From: Acetobacter malorum
Lineage (GTDB): Bacteria; Pseudomonadota; Alphaproteobacteria; Acetobacterales; Acetobacteraceae
DNA: 64,000 bases
Reading direction: 5' to 3'
Assembly (NCBI RefSeq): GCF_002153605.1
Contig: NZ_JOPG01000013.1
Span: 44,976-108,975, forward strand
In this document: piece by piece, positions 41,877 to 50,847 of the stretch
Position numbering within the stretch: position 1 is the stretch's first letter
Layout of the letters: every line of letters starts with the position of its first letter
Translations under genes and position numbers: made by a program
The notes under the pieces: model-generated
Database searches by the model: none
Seen by the model: the letters and a program-made list of their open reading frames with translations, nothing else
Told to the model about the DNA's origin: nothing

Positions 41877-43025
41877 ATGCGCTCTTTCATGCTCCGTTGC
41901 AGATTGCTCTGCTCCTCATCCCTCATGCTCAGCCTGCTGGGCGTGGGGCTGGCCGCCCCTCTGGCTGTGTCCGGTCAGGCCGCGGCACAGGCCGCGCATC
42001 CGGCAGAAGGCCCCAGCGCGCACGTTGTCGCACAGGCTGTGGCCACCATGCCGGCGGTGAATAATATCCCGGTCTATCCCCGCACGGTTAAGGATATGAG
42101 TGGCACCAGCGTTGCGCTGGACAAAAGTGCCCACAACATTGCCGACCTCTGGTTTGCCCATAACGAAATTACCGTCATGCTGGGTGGCGCGGAGCGCATC
42201 AAGGTCTCGGCAGACAAACCGGCGGACCTGCCCTGGCTGTTCAAGGTCGCCCCGATGCTGCGCTCGGCTGAAACCGGCATCCACCCGGAAAGCGTCAACC
42301 CGGAAGACCTGCTGAACCGCCATATCGGGCTGGTGTTTGTGCCCACCCACGCCAAGGCGGAAGAACTGCGCAAAACCGGCCTGCCCACGCTGGACGCACA
42401 TTACACCACGCTGCCGCAGATGCTGACCTCCGTGGACATGACGGCCGACGCACTGGCCACGCCTTATGCGCATGAGATCGCCAGCGTATACCGCCAGAAG
42501 CTGGAAGCGTTGCAGCAGATCCTGCATGCCCGCACGGCCGCGCTGCCCGCATCCGCCCGCCCGCGCGTGCTGCATATTGCCCGCCTGAACCCCTTGCAGA
42601 TTGACGGCACGGATACGCTGATTGATGCGTGGATTCAGGCCGCGGGCGGTCGCAATGCGGCAGCCGAGGTTTCCGGCAACCACCGCCCCGTCACGTTTGA
42701 GCAGATTGCTGCCTGGAACCCGGACATGATTGTCATCGGGGCCAACGCCGGCACACTGGCGGCAGACGCCCCGCTGCGCACCCTTGCGGCCTTCCAGAAC
42801 GGCAAGGCGTGGACCAACCCGCAGGGCGTGTTCCCATGGGATCGCTATGGATGTGAAGTCCTGCTCCAGCTGGAATGGGCCGCCCAGCACTTTCAGCCGG
42901 AAATCTTCAAGGACATCGACCTCCGCCGGGACCTGAAAGCGTTCTACACACAATTCTTCCGCTACACCCTGACGGATGATGATGTAACGCGGATTCTGGC
43001 AGGCCAGCCCCCCGCCACGCCCTGA
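41877..43025 (+). CDS. Periplasmic substrate-binding protein, FepB/BtuF-like (iron-chelate or B12)
   Basis: 382 residues from ATG 41877. Residues 1-39 are a signal peptide (two hydrophobic blocks, ending AAAQA). The mature part follows the cobalamin/Fe-chelate binding protein plan: YPRTVKDMSGTSVALDKSAHNIADLWFA at the start of lobe 1, a long backbone helix near ADALATPYAHEIASVYRQKLEALQQ, and FEQIAAWNPDMIVIGA in lobe 2. Such proteins hand a siderophore, heme or B12 to an ABC permease. No permease or ATPase gene adjoins it. Other possibilities include a molybdate- or tungstate-type chelate carrier. Confidence 0.84.
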   Translation: MRSFMLRCRLLCSSSLMLSLLGVGLAAPLAVSGQAAAQAAHPAEGPSAHVVAQAVATMPAVNNIPVYPRTVKDMSGTSVALDKSAHNIADLWFAHNEITVMLGGAERIKVSADKPADLPWLFKVAPMLRSAETGIHPESVNPEDLLNRHIGLVFVPTHAKAEELRKTGLPTLDAHYTTLPQMLTSVDMTADALATPYAHEIASVYRQKLEALQQILHARTAALPASARPRVLHIARLNPLQIDGTDTLIDAWIQAAGGRNAAAEVSGNHRPVTFEQIAAWNPDMIVIGANAGTLAADAPLRTLAAFQNGKAWTNPQGVFPWDRYGCEVLLQLEWAAQHFQPEIFKDIDLRRDLKAFYTQFFRYTLTDDDVTRILAGQPPATP

Positions 43026-43186
43026 GCACAGCCCCGCGCCTGAGTGTACGTGGGGAACGCTGCGGGACTGACGCCGTTCTCTTACTGTTGGAATGAAATT
43101 AGCCCTTCCCTCCCGCAGGAGAAAACAGGCATTAGGGACAGCGTGAAACACCAGACAGACGCTCCTCTGCCTGTTTCAGCCCAGCC

Positions 43187-44956
43187 ATGACCGGCTTGCT
43201 GGACCATATGCGCACCCACAACACGCCGCCCCGGCTTCTGGCGGCGCTCAGGGCGCTTGTCCGCAAAGATACTCTGTGGCTGATCGCGCTGGCCGCCCTT
43301 GTTGGCGTGCTGGCGGGTGGTGTGGTCAGCCTGATGACCCTCGCAACCTTCCTTGCTCATCATCTGCTGGCCCCCGGTTCCGGCCGCCTGTCTGGCCTGA
43401 CAACCGTCAACCCTGTGCGCGCCCTGCTGGTCCCCATGGGCGGCGGGCTGCTGCTGGGACTGACCGGCCTGTATCTGGCCCGCAAAACCCGCTTCCGCCC
43501 GGCTGACCCGATTGAAGCCAATGCCCTGCATGGGGGGCGGATGTCCTTTCGAGACAGTCTGATTCTGGCCGGACAGACCATTCTCTCCAATGGCTGCGGG
43601 GCGTCACTGGGGCTGGAAGCCGGGTTCAGCCAGTTGGGCGCGGCCTTTGGCTCCCGCATTGGTCGGCAGTTGCGCATGCACCGGGCGGATGTGCGCCTGC
43701 TGGTGGGCTGCGGGGCAGCCGGAGCCATTGGCGCGGCGTTTGATGCGCCTCTGGCCGGGGCCTTTTATGCGTTTGAACTGATTATTGGCTCCTACACCTT
43801 TACCGCGCTGGCTCCGGTGGCGCTGGCCGCCATCTGTGGCATTGGCGTTGTGCATCTGACGGGCACCGTACTGCCGCCCGTCTGGGTGGCCACACCGCAG
43901 GGTATTCCGCTGCTGGCTTACTTCCCCATTATTCTGCTGGGCATTTTTGCCGGTCTGGTGGGGGTGATGCTGATGCGCGGTGTCACGCTGACGGAATATA
44001 CCTTCCAGCGCCTGCCTCTGCCTGTCTGGCTGCGGCCCGCGCTGGGCGGCCTGCTGGTGGGCGGGCTGGCGCTTATTTCCCCCTCCGTGCTGTCTTCCGG
44101 CCATATGGCCATGCGGGCAGGCCTGATCAGCTCGCCGCCCTTTATGCTCGCCCTCGGTCTGCTGGGGCTTAAGGCGCTGGCCTCCGCCATTTCCATTGGC
44201 TCGGGTTTTCGCGGCGGACTGTTTTTTGCCTCGCTGTATCTGGGGGTTCTGACGGGCGCGGTCTTTGCCGGGGCACTCGCCCCTCTGGCCGTGCTGCCGG
44301 TTTCCGTCTGCACCATTGTGGGCATGTGCGCGCTGGCTGTGGCCGTTATTGGCGGCCCCATGACCATGATCTTTCTGGCGCTGGAAACCACCGGCAGCCT
44401 GCCGCTGACGGGCGCTGTGGTGGTCTCGGCCATTGTATCCTCCATGACGGTGCGGCGGACCTTTGGCTATTCCTTCGCCACATGGCGCTTCCATCTGCGT
44501 GGGGAAAATATCCGCTCCGGCGTGGATGTGGGCTGGATGCGCACGCTGACGGTGGAGCGGATGATGCGCACGGAAGTCGCCACCTTCCCCGCGACGGAAA
44601 CCGTGCAGGCCGCCCGCCTCGCCTTCCCCAACCAGACGCCGCGCTACATCGTTCTGTGTGATGAGCAGAATCACTATAAGGGGCTGGTGGAAAACGTGCT
44701 GTTCCACGCCAACCGCGTGCCGGAAACCACGCCTCTGACCGAACTTGTCGCCCCGGATGATCTGGCACTGACCCCGGCGCTCTCCCTCTCCACCGCCATT
44801 GATACCTTTGAGCGGCTGGCGCGTCCGGCGCTGGCTGTGGTGGATGACACCAACCACATTCTGGGCCTGCTGAGTGAACGCTACGTGCTGCGCCGCTATG
44901 CGGAAGAACTGGAACGCACCCGGCGGGAACTGGCGGGGGAAAAATACCGGGTTTAA
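43187..44956 (+). CDS. ClC-family chloride channel/transporter with C-terminal CBS pair
   Basis: 589 residues. About 12 membrane helices (30-440): GASLGLEAGFSQLGAAFGS carries the gating glutamate, Glu144, but in GLEAG where the family usually has GxEGP; GSGFRGGLFFAS is the second ion-path motif. A CBS-like region from about 450 (VERMMRTEVATFPAT...) to 575 (LAVVDDTNHILGLLSER) follows. The EAG form occurs in a subset of bacterial ClC proteins. It may be a channel or a proton antiporter; the proton glutamate cannot be placed with certainty. Possible role: chloride balance or acid tolerance, which would suit an acid-producing organism (inference). Start ATG 43187 is the first in frame and has AGCCAGCC but no strong Shine-Dalgarno. 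Confidence 0.87.
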   Translation: MTGLLDHMRTHNTPPRLLAALRALVRKDTLWLIALAALVGVLAGGVVSLMTLATFLAHHLLAPGSGRLSGLTTVNPVRALLVPMGGGLLLGLTGLYLARKTRFRPADPIEANALHGGRMSFRDSLILAGQTILSNGCGASLGLEAGFSQLGAAFGSRIGRQLRMHRADVRLLVGCGAAGAIGAAFDAPLAGAFYAFELIIGSYTFTALAPVALAAICGIGVVHLTGTVLPPVWVATPQGIPLLAYFPIILLGIFAGLVGVMLMRGVTLTEYTFQRLPLPVWLRPALGGLLVGGLALISPSVLSSGHMAMRAGLISSPPFMLALGLLGLKALASAISIGSGFRGGLFFASLYLGVLTGAVFAGALAPLAVLPVSVCTIVGMCALAVAVIGGPMTMIFLALETTGSLPLTGAVVVSAIVSSMTVRRTFGYSFATWRFHLRGENIRSGVDVGWMRTLTVERMMRTEVATFPATETVQAARLAFPNQTPRYIVLCDEQNHYKGLVENVLFHANRVPETTPLTELVAPDDLALTPALSLSTAIDTFERLARPALAVVDDTNHILGLLSERYVLRRYAEELERTRRELAGEKYRV

Positions 44957-45014
44957 CCGGGCATGCACTTTATACCATTCGATGCGTTGATGATTTCAGT
45001 CAGGAGAACCCTTT

Positions 45015-45587
45015 ATGTCTCGCACCGCTTTTCTCAAAACATGCCTGCTGGCCTGCGCCCCGGCGGCTCTGGCTCTTGGGGTAGCTGGCCCCGCCCTGAG
45101 CGCCCCGGCTCCTAAAGCCGCCTCGGCCACTCCCCCCACGCTGGATGCCGCAGCCCTTGCCGTGCGAGCCGAACTGAAATCCGTGGGGGCGGCCCGCTTT
45201 ACCGCTCCGGACTACAAGCTCGGTGTGGTGCGCCATATAGTGATGTTCACCTTCCGCCCCGGCACCACAGCGGCACAGCGCGCGGAGGTCACCCGGCGCT
45301 TTGTGGCTCTCACCACTCTCTCCCGCAGGCCAGATGGTAAGACGGTCGTGACGTCCATTGAGACAGGGGCGCAGAACAGCGGGGAAAATTCCGACCTCGG
45401 GCTGGAGCAGGGCTATCTGGTCACCTTCCAGTCCGAAGGGGACAGGAATTTTTACGTTGGCCGCCCGATTGTCACCCAGACAGGCTGCTTTGACCCGGCG
45501 CATGATGCCTTCAAAACCTTTGCCGGGCCTTATCTGGCGAAGGTCGTGGTGTTTGACTTCACCCCCACGCCTCCGGCGGCCCTTTAA
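45015..45587 (+). CDS. Exported Dabb (stress-responsive alpha/beta barrel) domain protein
   Basis: 190 residues with a signal peptide (1-29, ending ALSA) and then an Ala/Pro linker. The domain starts at LGVVRHIVMFTFRPGTTAAQRAEVTRRF, the Dabb entry motif (H.V.F.F), and continues with SIETGAQNSGENSDLGLEQGYLVTFQSEGDRNFY and a HDAFKTFAGPYLAKVVVFDF close. Dabb proteins are usually cytoplasmic dimers in plants and bacteria; here it is in the periplasm. Function unknown. AGGAGA lies upstream of ATG 45015. Confidence 0.88.
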   Translation: MSRTAFLKTCLLACAPAALALGVAGPALSAPAPKAASATPPTLDAAALAVRAELKSVGAARFTAPDYKLGVVRHIVMFTFRPGTTAAQRAEVTRRFVALTTLSRRPDGKTVVTSIETGAQNSGENSDLGLEQGYLVTFQSEGDRNFYVGRPIVTQTGCFDPAHDAFKTFAGPYLAKVVVFDFTPTPPAAL

Positions 45588-45591
45588 CGCA

Positions 45592-45623
45592 GTGGCCTTC
45601 CCGCATGGAACGGGAGGCCGCAC
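45592..45623. other. GC-rich hairpin after the Dabb gene
   Basis: GTGGCCTTCCCG pairs with CGGGAGGCCGCAC with two single-base bulges, around a CATGGAA loop. No T run follows, so it is a weak terminator at best. Confidence 0.4.
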
Positions 45624-45718
45624 CAACGCAAACGCATATCTGTGATCTGGCACGGACGCAGAACAGTGTTATAACAGCCCTTCCTTTTTAAGCCTGATCC
45701 AGACGGAGCCATTCCCTT

Positions 45719-47440
45719 ATGACCGCCCCTGCCCAGACCCCGGCGAACCAGTCTCTTCTGGGCCGCCTGAAGGACATTGCCGGACACAGCCACGTGCTGA
45801 CCAGCGAGGCCGAAACCTACCGCTTCCGCCATGGCTTCCGCTTTGGCGCGGGCAAGGTGCTGGCCGTGGTGCAGCCCGGCACGCTGGTGGAACTCTGGCG
45901 GGTGGCGCAGGCCTGTGTGGATGCGGGCAAGATTATCATCATGCAGGCCGCCAATACCGGCCTGACGGGCGGCTCCACGCCGGATGGTAATGATTATGAC
46001 CGTGAGATCGTGCTGATCAGCACCCTTCGGCTGACCGGCGCGCATCTGATTGGCGGCGGCAAGCAGGTTGTCTGTCTGCCCGGTTCTACGCTGTATGAGC
46101 TGGAAAATATGCTGGGTGCCATTGGGCGCGAGCCGCATTCCGTTATCGGCTCGTCCTGCATTGGCGCGTCTGTTCTGGGTGGCATCAGCAACAACTCCGG
46201 CGGTGCGCTGGTGCAGCGTGGCCCGGCCTATACGGAAATGGCCGTGTTTGGTCAGGTAGGGGAAGACGGTAAGCTCCAGCTCGTCAACCATCTGGGCATC
46301 CAGCTGGGGAATGACCCGGAAGCCATTCTGAACAAGCTTCAGGCCGGCACGTTCTCCGATGCGGATATCGACTGGGATGCCGGCCGCGGGCATGACAACA
46401 ATTACATCACCCATGTGCGTGATGTGGATGCGGACACCCCTGCCCGCTTTAATGCCGACCCGGCCCGCTGGCATGAGGCCGCAGGCTGCGCTGGCAAGCT
46501 GGTGGTGTTTGCCGTGCGTCTGGACACCTTCCCCGCCGCAAAAGACCCCGCCGTGTTCTACATTGGCTCCAACAGCACGGACGAGCTGGAAGACCTCCGC
46601 CGCCATATGCTGACAGGGTTTGAAGAACTGCCGATTGCAGGTGAATACATCCACCGCGATGCGTTCAATATTGCCGAGAAATACGGCAAGGACACGTTTG
46701 CCGTCATCCGCAAGTTCGGCACGAAATTCCTGCCGAAAATGTTTGCGATGAAGTCCCGGTTTGACATTTTTGCCAAGCAGTTCGGCTTCCTGCCTGAAAA
46801 CCTGAGCGACCGCATCATGCAGGCGCTCAGCGTGTTCATCCCCAACCAGCTGCCCAACCGGATGCTGGAGTATCGGGACAAGTTTGAACACCACCTGATG
46901 CTGAAAACCTCCGCCACGCTGGCAGGCCCGATGAAGGCCTATCTGGAGCAGTTCTTCAGCAAGGCAACGGGGGAGTTTTTTGAATGCACGCCCGATGAAG
47001 GCACCCGCGCCTTCCTGCACCGCTTTGCCGCTGCGGGGGCTGCTGTGCGTTACCGTGCTGTGCATCACCGTGAGGCCGAAGACATTGTGGCGCTGGACGT
47101 CGCCCTGCGCCGGAATGACCGGGAATGGTTTGAAAAACTGCCCAAAGAGATTGAAGACAAGATTATCGTCAAACTCTATTACGGCCACTTCCTGTGCCAT
47201 GTGATGCATCAGGATTACGTCATCAAAAAAGGCTACAACGCCATGGCGGTGGAGCACAGCATGCTCCCCGGGCTGGACCAGCGCGGCGCGCGCTACCCGG
47301 CGGAACATAACGTAGGCCATCTCTATCAGGCCCCGGATGTCATGCTGGCGCATTACCGGGAACTGGACCCCTGCAACTGCATGAACCCTGGCATTGGTCT
47401 GGCCACTAAAAAGAAGAACTGGGTGGCGGAAAGCGTCTAA
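45719..47440 (+). CDS. dld: Quinone-dependent D-lactate dehydrogenase
   Basis: 573 residues, close to E. coli Dld (571). Peripheral inner-membrane flavoenzyme that oxidises D-lactate to pyruvate and passes electrons to ubiquinone. N-terminal FAD-binding domain (VLTSEAETYRFRHGFRFGAGKVLAVVQPGTL, NTGLTGGSTPDGNDYDRE, GISNNSGGALVQRGPAYTE) and a C-terminal membrane-binding/substrate domain (GEFFECTPDEGTRAFLHRF, YYGHFLCHVMHQDYVIKKG, LDPCNCMNPGIG). Single gene after the Dabb gene; a hairpin and an ABC-F gene follow. Acetic acid bacteria oxidise lactate to pyruvate and then acetoin or acetate; the lactate permease lies at 5755-7353. Confidence 0.95.
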   Translation: MTAPAQTPANQSLLGRLKDIAGHSHVLTSEAETYRFRHGFRFGAGKVLAVVQPGTLVELWRVAQACVDAGKIIIMQAANTGLTGGSTPDGNDYDREIVLISTLRLTGAHLIGGGKQVVCLPGSTLYELENMLGAIGREPHSVIGSSCIGASVLGGISNNSGGALVQRGPAYTEMAVFGQVGEDGKLQLVNHLGIQLGNDPEAILNKLQAGTFSDADIDWDAGRGHDNNYITHVRDVDADTPARFNADPARWHEAAGCAGKLVVFAVRLDTFPAAKDPAVFYIGSNSTDELEDLRRHMLTGFEELPIAGEYIHRDAFNIAEKYGKDTFAVIRKFGTKFLPKMFAMKSRFDIFAKQFGFLPENLSDRIMQALSVFIPNQLPNRMLEYRDKFEHHLMLKTSATLAGPMKAYLEQFFSKATGEFFECTPDEGTRAFLHRFAAAGAAVRYRAVHHREAEDIVALDVALRRNDREWFEKLPKEIEDKIIVKLYYGHFLCHVMHQDYVIKKGYNAMAVEHSMLPGLDQRGARYPAEHNVGHLYQAPDVMLAHYRELDPCNCMNPGIGLATKKKNWVAESV

Positions 47441-47449
47441 AACGCGATA

Positions 47450-47484
47450 GAGAGGTCCGGCCCTTCCCTGTTACCGGACCTCTC
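47450..47484. promoter_or_regulatory. Perfect hairpin covering the ribosome-binding region of the ABC-F gene
   Basis: GAGAGGTCCGG (47450-47460) and CCGGACCTCTC (47474-47484) form a perfect 11-bp stem around a 13-nt loop. It ends 5 nt before the ABC-F start codon, and GCTTT is all that lies between. The region from -6 to -40 is therefore in the structure. It may be the dld terminator, a translation switch for ABC-F, or both. Confidence 0.7.
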
Positions 47485-47489
47485 GCTTT

Positions 47490-49139
47490 ATGCTCCAGAT
47501 CGACAGCCTCGTGTTCAACGCATGGGGACGCCAGTTTTTTAATCGTGCCAGCGTCAGCCTGCCCAACCCCTCCAAGGTCTCTCTTGTGGGGCGGAACGGG
47601 GTTGGTAAATCCACGCTGTTCAAGCTGATTAAAGGCGAGTTGCAGCCGGACTCCGGTGAAATTTCCATCCCCAAAGCTGCCCGTATTGCGGCGGTGGATC
47701 AGGAACATCCGGCCACGGATGTCACGTTGCTGGAAACCATTCTGGCAGCAGATCTGGAACGCGCCACGCTAATGGCCGAGCTGGAAACCGCCGAGCCGGA
47801 GCGCATGGGCGATATCTGGATGCGGCTGATTGAAATTGATGCCGACAGCGCGCCCTCCCGCGCTGCGGAAATTCTGAACGGCCTTGGCTTTTCCACCGAA
47901 GATCTGGACCGCCCGATGGCGGAATTCTCCGGTGGCTGGCGGATGCGTGTGGCGCTGGCCGCCGCCCTGTTCTCCGAGCCTGACCTGCTGCTGCTGGATG
48001 AGCCGACCAACTATCTGGACCTTGAAGGCGCTTTGTGGCTGGAAGCCCGGCTGGAACGCTACCCGCACTGCGCCCTGATTATCAGCCATGACCGTGAGCT
48101 GCTGAACAACTCAGTGGACTTCACGCTGCATGTGACGGAAGGCAAGCTGGAACTCTATACCGGCGGCTATGATTCCTTTGAGCATCAGCGGGCTGAAAAA
48201 ATCCGCCTGCAAAGCGCCACCCGCGCCAAGCAGGAAGCCGAGCGCGCGCATCTGCAATCCTTTGTGGACCGCTTCAAAGCCTCCGCCGCCAAAGCCGCTC
48301 AGGCCCAGAGCCGCGTGAAACGTCTGGCCAAGCTGACGCCGATTGAAACCACCATTGAGGCACAGGTTTCCCCCTTCATCCTGCCCTCCCCGCCGCGCCC
48401 GCTGGCCCCGCCCTTGCTGCGGCTGGAAAATGTGGATGTCGGCTACGGGGATGACCCGGCCATTCTGAAAGACCTTGATCTGCGGCTGGATGTGGATGAC
48501 CGCATCGGCCTGCTGGGCGTCAACGGGGCCGGTAAATCCACCTTTGCCAAGCTGGTAGCCGGCGCATTGCAGGCACGGTCCGGGCGTGTGTCCCGCTCGG
48601 CCCGGCTGGAAGTGGGCTGGTTCCATCAGCATCAGATTGAAGCGCTGGACCCGCAGCAGACCCCGCTGGATATCATGCGCGAAGCCCGCCCGACGGACAG
48701 TGACCAGTCTCATCGTTCCCGGCTGGCGCAGTTTGGCATTCATTTTGAAAAGCAGGGCACCAAGGTGGAGGCGCTCTCCGGTGGGGAACGCGCCCGCCTG
48801 CTGCTGAACATGGTCGCCATGTCCGCCCCGCATCTGCTCATTCTGGATGAACCGACCAACCATCTGGATATCGACAGCCGCCGCGCCCTGCTGGATGCGC
48901 TGAACGCGTATGAAGGGGCTGTGCTGCTGATTACCCATGACCGCTCACTGATGGAGCTGGTCGCCGACCGCCTGTGGCTGGCAGCGGACAACACCATTGT
49001 GCCGTTTGATGGCGATATGGATGACTACGCCCGCTTTGTGATTGAACGCGCCCGTGGCGGCACAGCAGCCCCCTCGCAGCGCGCTGCGAAGGAAAAGCGG
49101 AACAAGAAAGACAAAAAAGAGAAGAAGAAAAAGTCCTGA
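47490..49139 (+). CDS. ABC-F family ATPase (YheS/Uup-like), ribosome-associated
   Basis: 549 residues, two ATPase domains without membrane part. Walker A GRNGVGKST at 34-42 and GVNGAGKST at 343-351; signature motifs FSGGWRMRVALAAALFSEPDLLLLDEPTNYLD and LSGGERARLLLNMVAMSAPHLLILDEPTNHLD; an inter-domain linker (about 225-310) rich in Arg/Lys/Gln/Glu that reaches the ribosomal P-site in ABC-F proteins. A Lys-rich tail (KKDKKEKKKKS) ends it. ABC-F proteins clear stalled or inhibited ribosomes. Its ATG (47490) has no free ribosome-binding site because of the hairpin just upstream. It is followed 20 nt later by arfB. Confidence 0.9.
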   Translation: MLQIDSLVFNAWGRQFFNRASVSLPNPSKVSLVGRNGVGKSTLFKLIKGELQPDSGEISIPKAARIAAVDQEHPATDVTLLETILAADLERATLMAELETAEPERMGDIWMRLIEIDADSAPSRAAEILNGLGFSTEDLDRPMAEFSGGWRMRVALAAALFSEPDLLLLDEPTNYLDLEGALWLEARLERYPHCALIISHDRELLNNSVDFTLHVTEGKLELYTGGYDSFEHQRAEKIRLQSATRAKQEAERAHLQSFVDRFKASAAKAAQAQSRVKRLAKLTPIETTIEAQVSPFILPSPPRPLAPPLLRLENVDVGYGDDPAILKDLDLRLDVDDRIGLLGVNGAGKSTFAKLVAGALQARSGRVSRSARLEVGWFHQHQIEALDPQQTPLDIMREARPTDSDQSHRSRLAQFGIHFEKQGTKVEALSGGERARLLLNMVAMSAPHLLILDEPTNHLDIDSRRALLDALNAYEGAVLLITHDRSLMELVADRLWLAADNTIVPFDGDMDDYARFVIERARGGTAAPSQRAAKEKRNKKDKKEKKKKS

Positions 49140-49159
49140 ACAGAACGTAGGACGGACCC

Positions 49160-49585
49160 TTGGCGCAGATTGCCATCACCCCCAGCCTTGCTCTGGATGA
49201 CTCGGAACTCTCCTTTACCTACATTCTGGCCTCCGGCCCCGGCGGCCAGAATGTGAACAAGGTGGCGACCGCTGCGCAGTTGCGGTTTGATGCTGCCAAT
49301 TCGCCCTCCCTGCCCGAACGGGTGCGCACCCGCCTGCTCACACTGGCCGGGAGCCGCGCCACGCGGGACGGGGTGATTGTCATCACCGCGCGCAATTACC
49401 GCACCCAGCAGCAGAACCGGGAGGACGCGACCCAACGTCTGGCTGAACTGATCCGGCAGGCCGCACATAAGCAGGCCTACCGTGTGCCCACCCGCCCCAG
49501 CAAAGGCGCACGCCAGCGGCGGCTGGACGGCAAATCCCGCCGCTCCAGCATCAAGCAGGGCCGCAGTAAGCGATTTGATGATTAG
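49160..49585 (+). CDS. arfB: Peptidyl-tRNA hydrolase ArfB (alternative ribosome rescue)
   Basis: 141 residues, TTG start at 49160, 20 nt after the ABC-F stop. The release-factor domain is SFTYILASGPGGQNVNKVAT, with GGQ at 28-30; the C-terminal tail (RPSKGARQRRLDGKSRRSSIKQGRSKRFDD) is the basic tail that enters the empty mRNA channel. It hydrolyses peptidyl-tRNA on ribosomes stalled without a stop codon. Being downstream of an ABC-F protein makes a two-gene ribosome-rescue unit likely by position. Confidence 0.93.
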   Translation: MAQIAITPSLALDDSELSFTYILASGPGGQNVNKVATAAQLRFDAANSPSLPERVRTRLLTLAGSRATRDGVIVITARNYRTQQQNREDATQRLAELIRQAAHKQAYRVPTRPSKGARQRRLDGKSRRSSIKQGRSKRFDD

Positions 49586-49756
49586 GCATAGAAATCCTTT
49601 ATTGGTGACATAATAAAAATTTCTAAGGCTATAGTTCATATTGAAAATGCGTTTGTTTATTTTGACTTCCATCAAATAAAACACACACACCGCACGCTAT
49701 AACTTCTTTCAGCAAGACGATCTGTGATGTCGCTTGTTAAAAGGAGATGACGCACC

Positions 49757-50713
49757 ATGCCGAAATCTGTCGTAAATCCCGAATTTCTTCCTGTTCTTGA
49801 AAAAATGCCGTCTTTTGACGGCCTTTCGGGCATGTCCCTGCCGGAAGTGCGGGAAACATTCCTGACCTCCGTGCGCCTTATAGAAGGTAAACCTCTGCCG
49901 GACGTGGAAGCACAGGAAGAGTATGTGCCCGGCCTGAACAACGCGCCGGACGTGCGTATTCTGACCTACAGCCCCCGCAAACCCGCACCCAGAGCACCAG
50001 CCATGATCTATATCCACGGCGGCGGCCTTGTGTCCGGCCACCCGGAAGTGGATGACCCCAAATGCCAGAAACTGGCCAGCCAACTGGGGTTGAAGGTTTT
50101 TTCCGTCGATTATCGTCTGGCGCCGGAAGTCAAATACCCTGGCGCGATTGAAGATTGTTACGCGGTGCTGAAATGGGTGCACGAAAACGCCGATCAACTC
50201 GGCATCGACCGTGAAAAGGTTGTTGTCGCGGGGGAAAGCGCCGGTGGTGGCCTGAGTGCGGCCCTCTCGCTGATGGCGCGGGACAAGAAAGAATACAAGC
50301 TGGCCTATCAGCTGCTCATCTACCCCATGCTGGATGACCGCACGGCCACAACGGCTGACCCCGCCGCAGATTTTGGCGAGTTTGTCTGGACCCGCTCCGC
50401 CAATAAATTTGCCTGGCAGGCTTATCTGGGGAACGACGCCGGGGGCGCCAACACCCCGGTTTATGCGTCCGCCGCCCGCGCGAAGGATCTGGCCGGTCTG
50501 CCCCCCACCTTTATTGGGGTCGGGTCCATGGACCTCTTCCTGTGTGAAGATCTGGATTACGCCAAACGCCTGATGGCCGCAGGTGTGCCGACCGAAGTCA
50601 TGGTGGTGCCCGGTGCCTACCATGTGTTCGACATGTATGTGCCGGATGCCGAACTGTCCCGCCGCTTTGCAGACGCATACTGCGCGGGCCTGAAGCGGGT
50701 TCTGGGTCTGTAA
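49757..50713 (+). CDS. Alpha/beta hydrolase, HSL/BD-FAE-like esterase
   Basis: 318 residues, no signal peptide. The oxyanion motif HGGG is at 87-90 and the nucleophile Ser161 is in GESAGGG; the acid is probably Asp in GSMDLFL and the His in AYHVFDMY. This is the hormone-sensitive lipase (family IV) plan; short-chain ester substrates are usual. AAAGGAG lies 10 nt upstream of ATG 49757. The upstream 170 bp (49586-49756) are AT-rich and no gene is seen there. Confidence 0.92.
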   Translation: MPKSVVNPEFLPVLEKMPSFDGLSGMSLPEVRETFLTSVRLIEGKPLPDVEAQEEYVPGLNNAPDVRILTYSPRKPAPRAPAMIYIHGGGLVSGHPEVDDPKCQKLASQLGLKVFSVDYRLAPEVKYPGAIEDCYAVLKWVHENADQLGIDREKVVVAGESAGGGLSAALSLMARDKKEYKLAYQLLIYPMLDDRTATTADPAADFGEFVWTRSANKFAWQAYLGNDAGGANTPVYASAARAKDLAGLPPTFIGVGSMDLFLCEDLDYAKRLMAAGVPTEVMVVPGAYHVFDMYVPDAELSRRFADAYCAGLKRVLGL

Positions 50714-50717
50714 CCCC

Positions 50718-50754
50718 CTGGCCGGGCGCTGACTGAAAGCCGGTGCCCGGCCAG
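50718..50754. terminator. Terminator-like hairpin after the esterase gene
   Basis: CTGGCCGGGC (50718-50727) and GCCCGGCCAG (50745-50754) are perfect complements with a 17-nt loop. There is no T run, so efficiency is uncertain. Confidence 0.55.
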
Positions 50755-50847
50755 CGCCTATCCCAGACGTGAAGAGCCCCCCTCTTTTGCCGGATTGAGA
50801 AATCGGGCTTCATGCTGCCTCACGGTTTTTCTCCGCGAGGCGCATTG

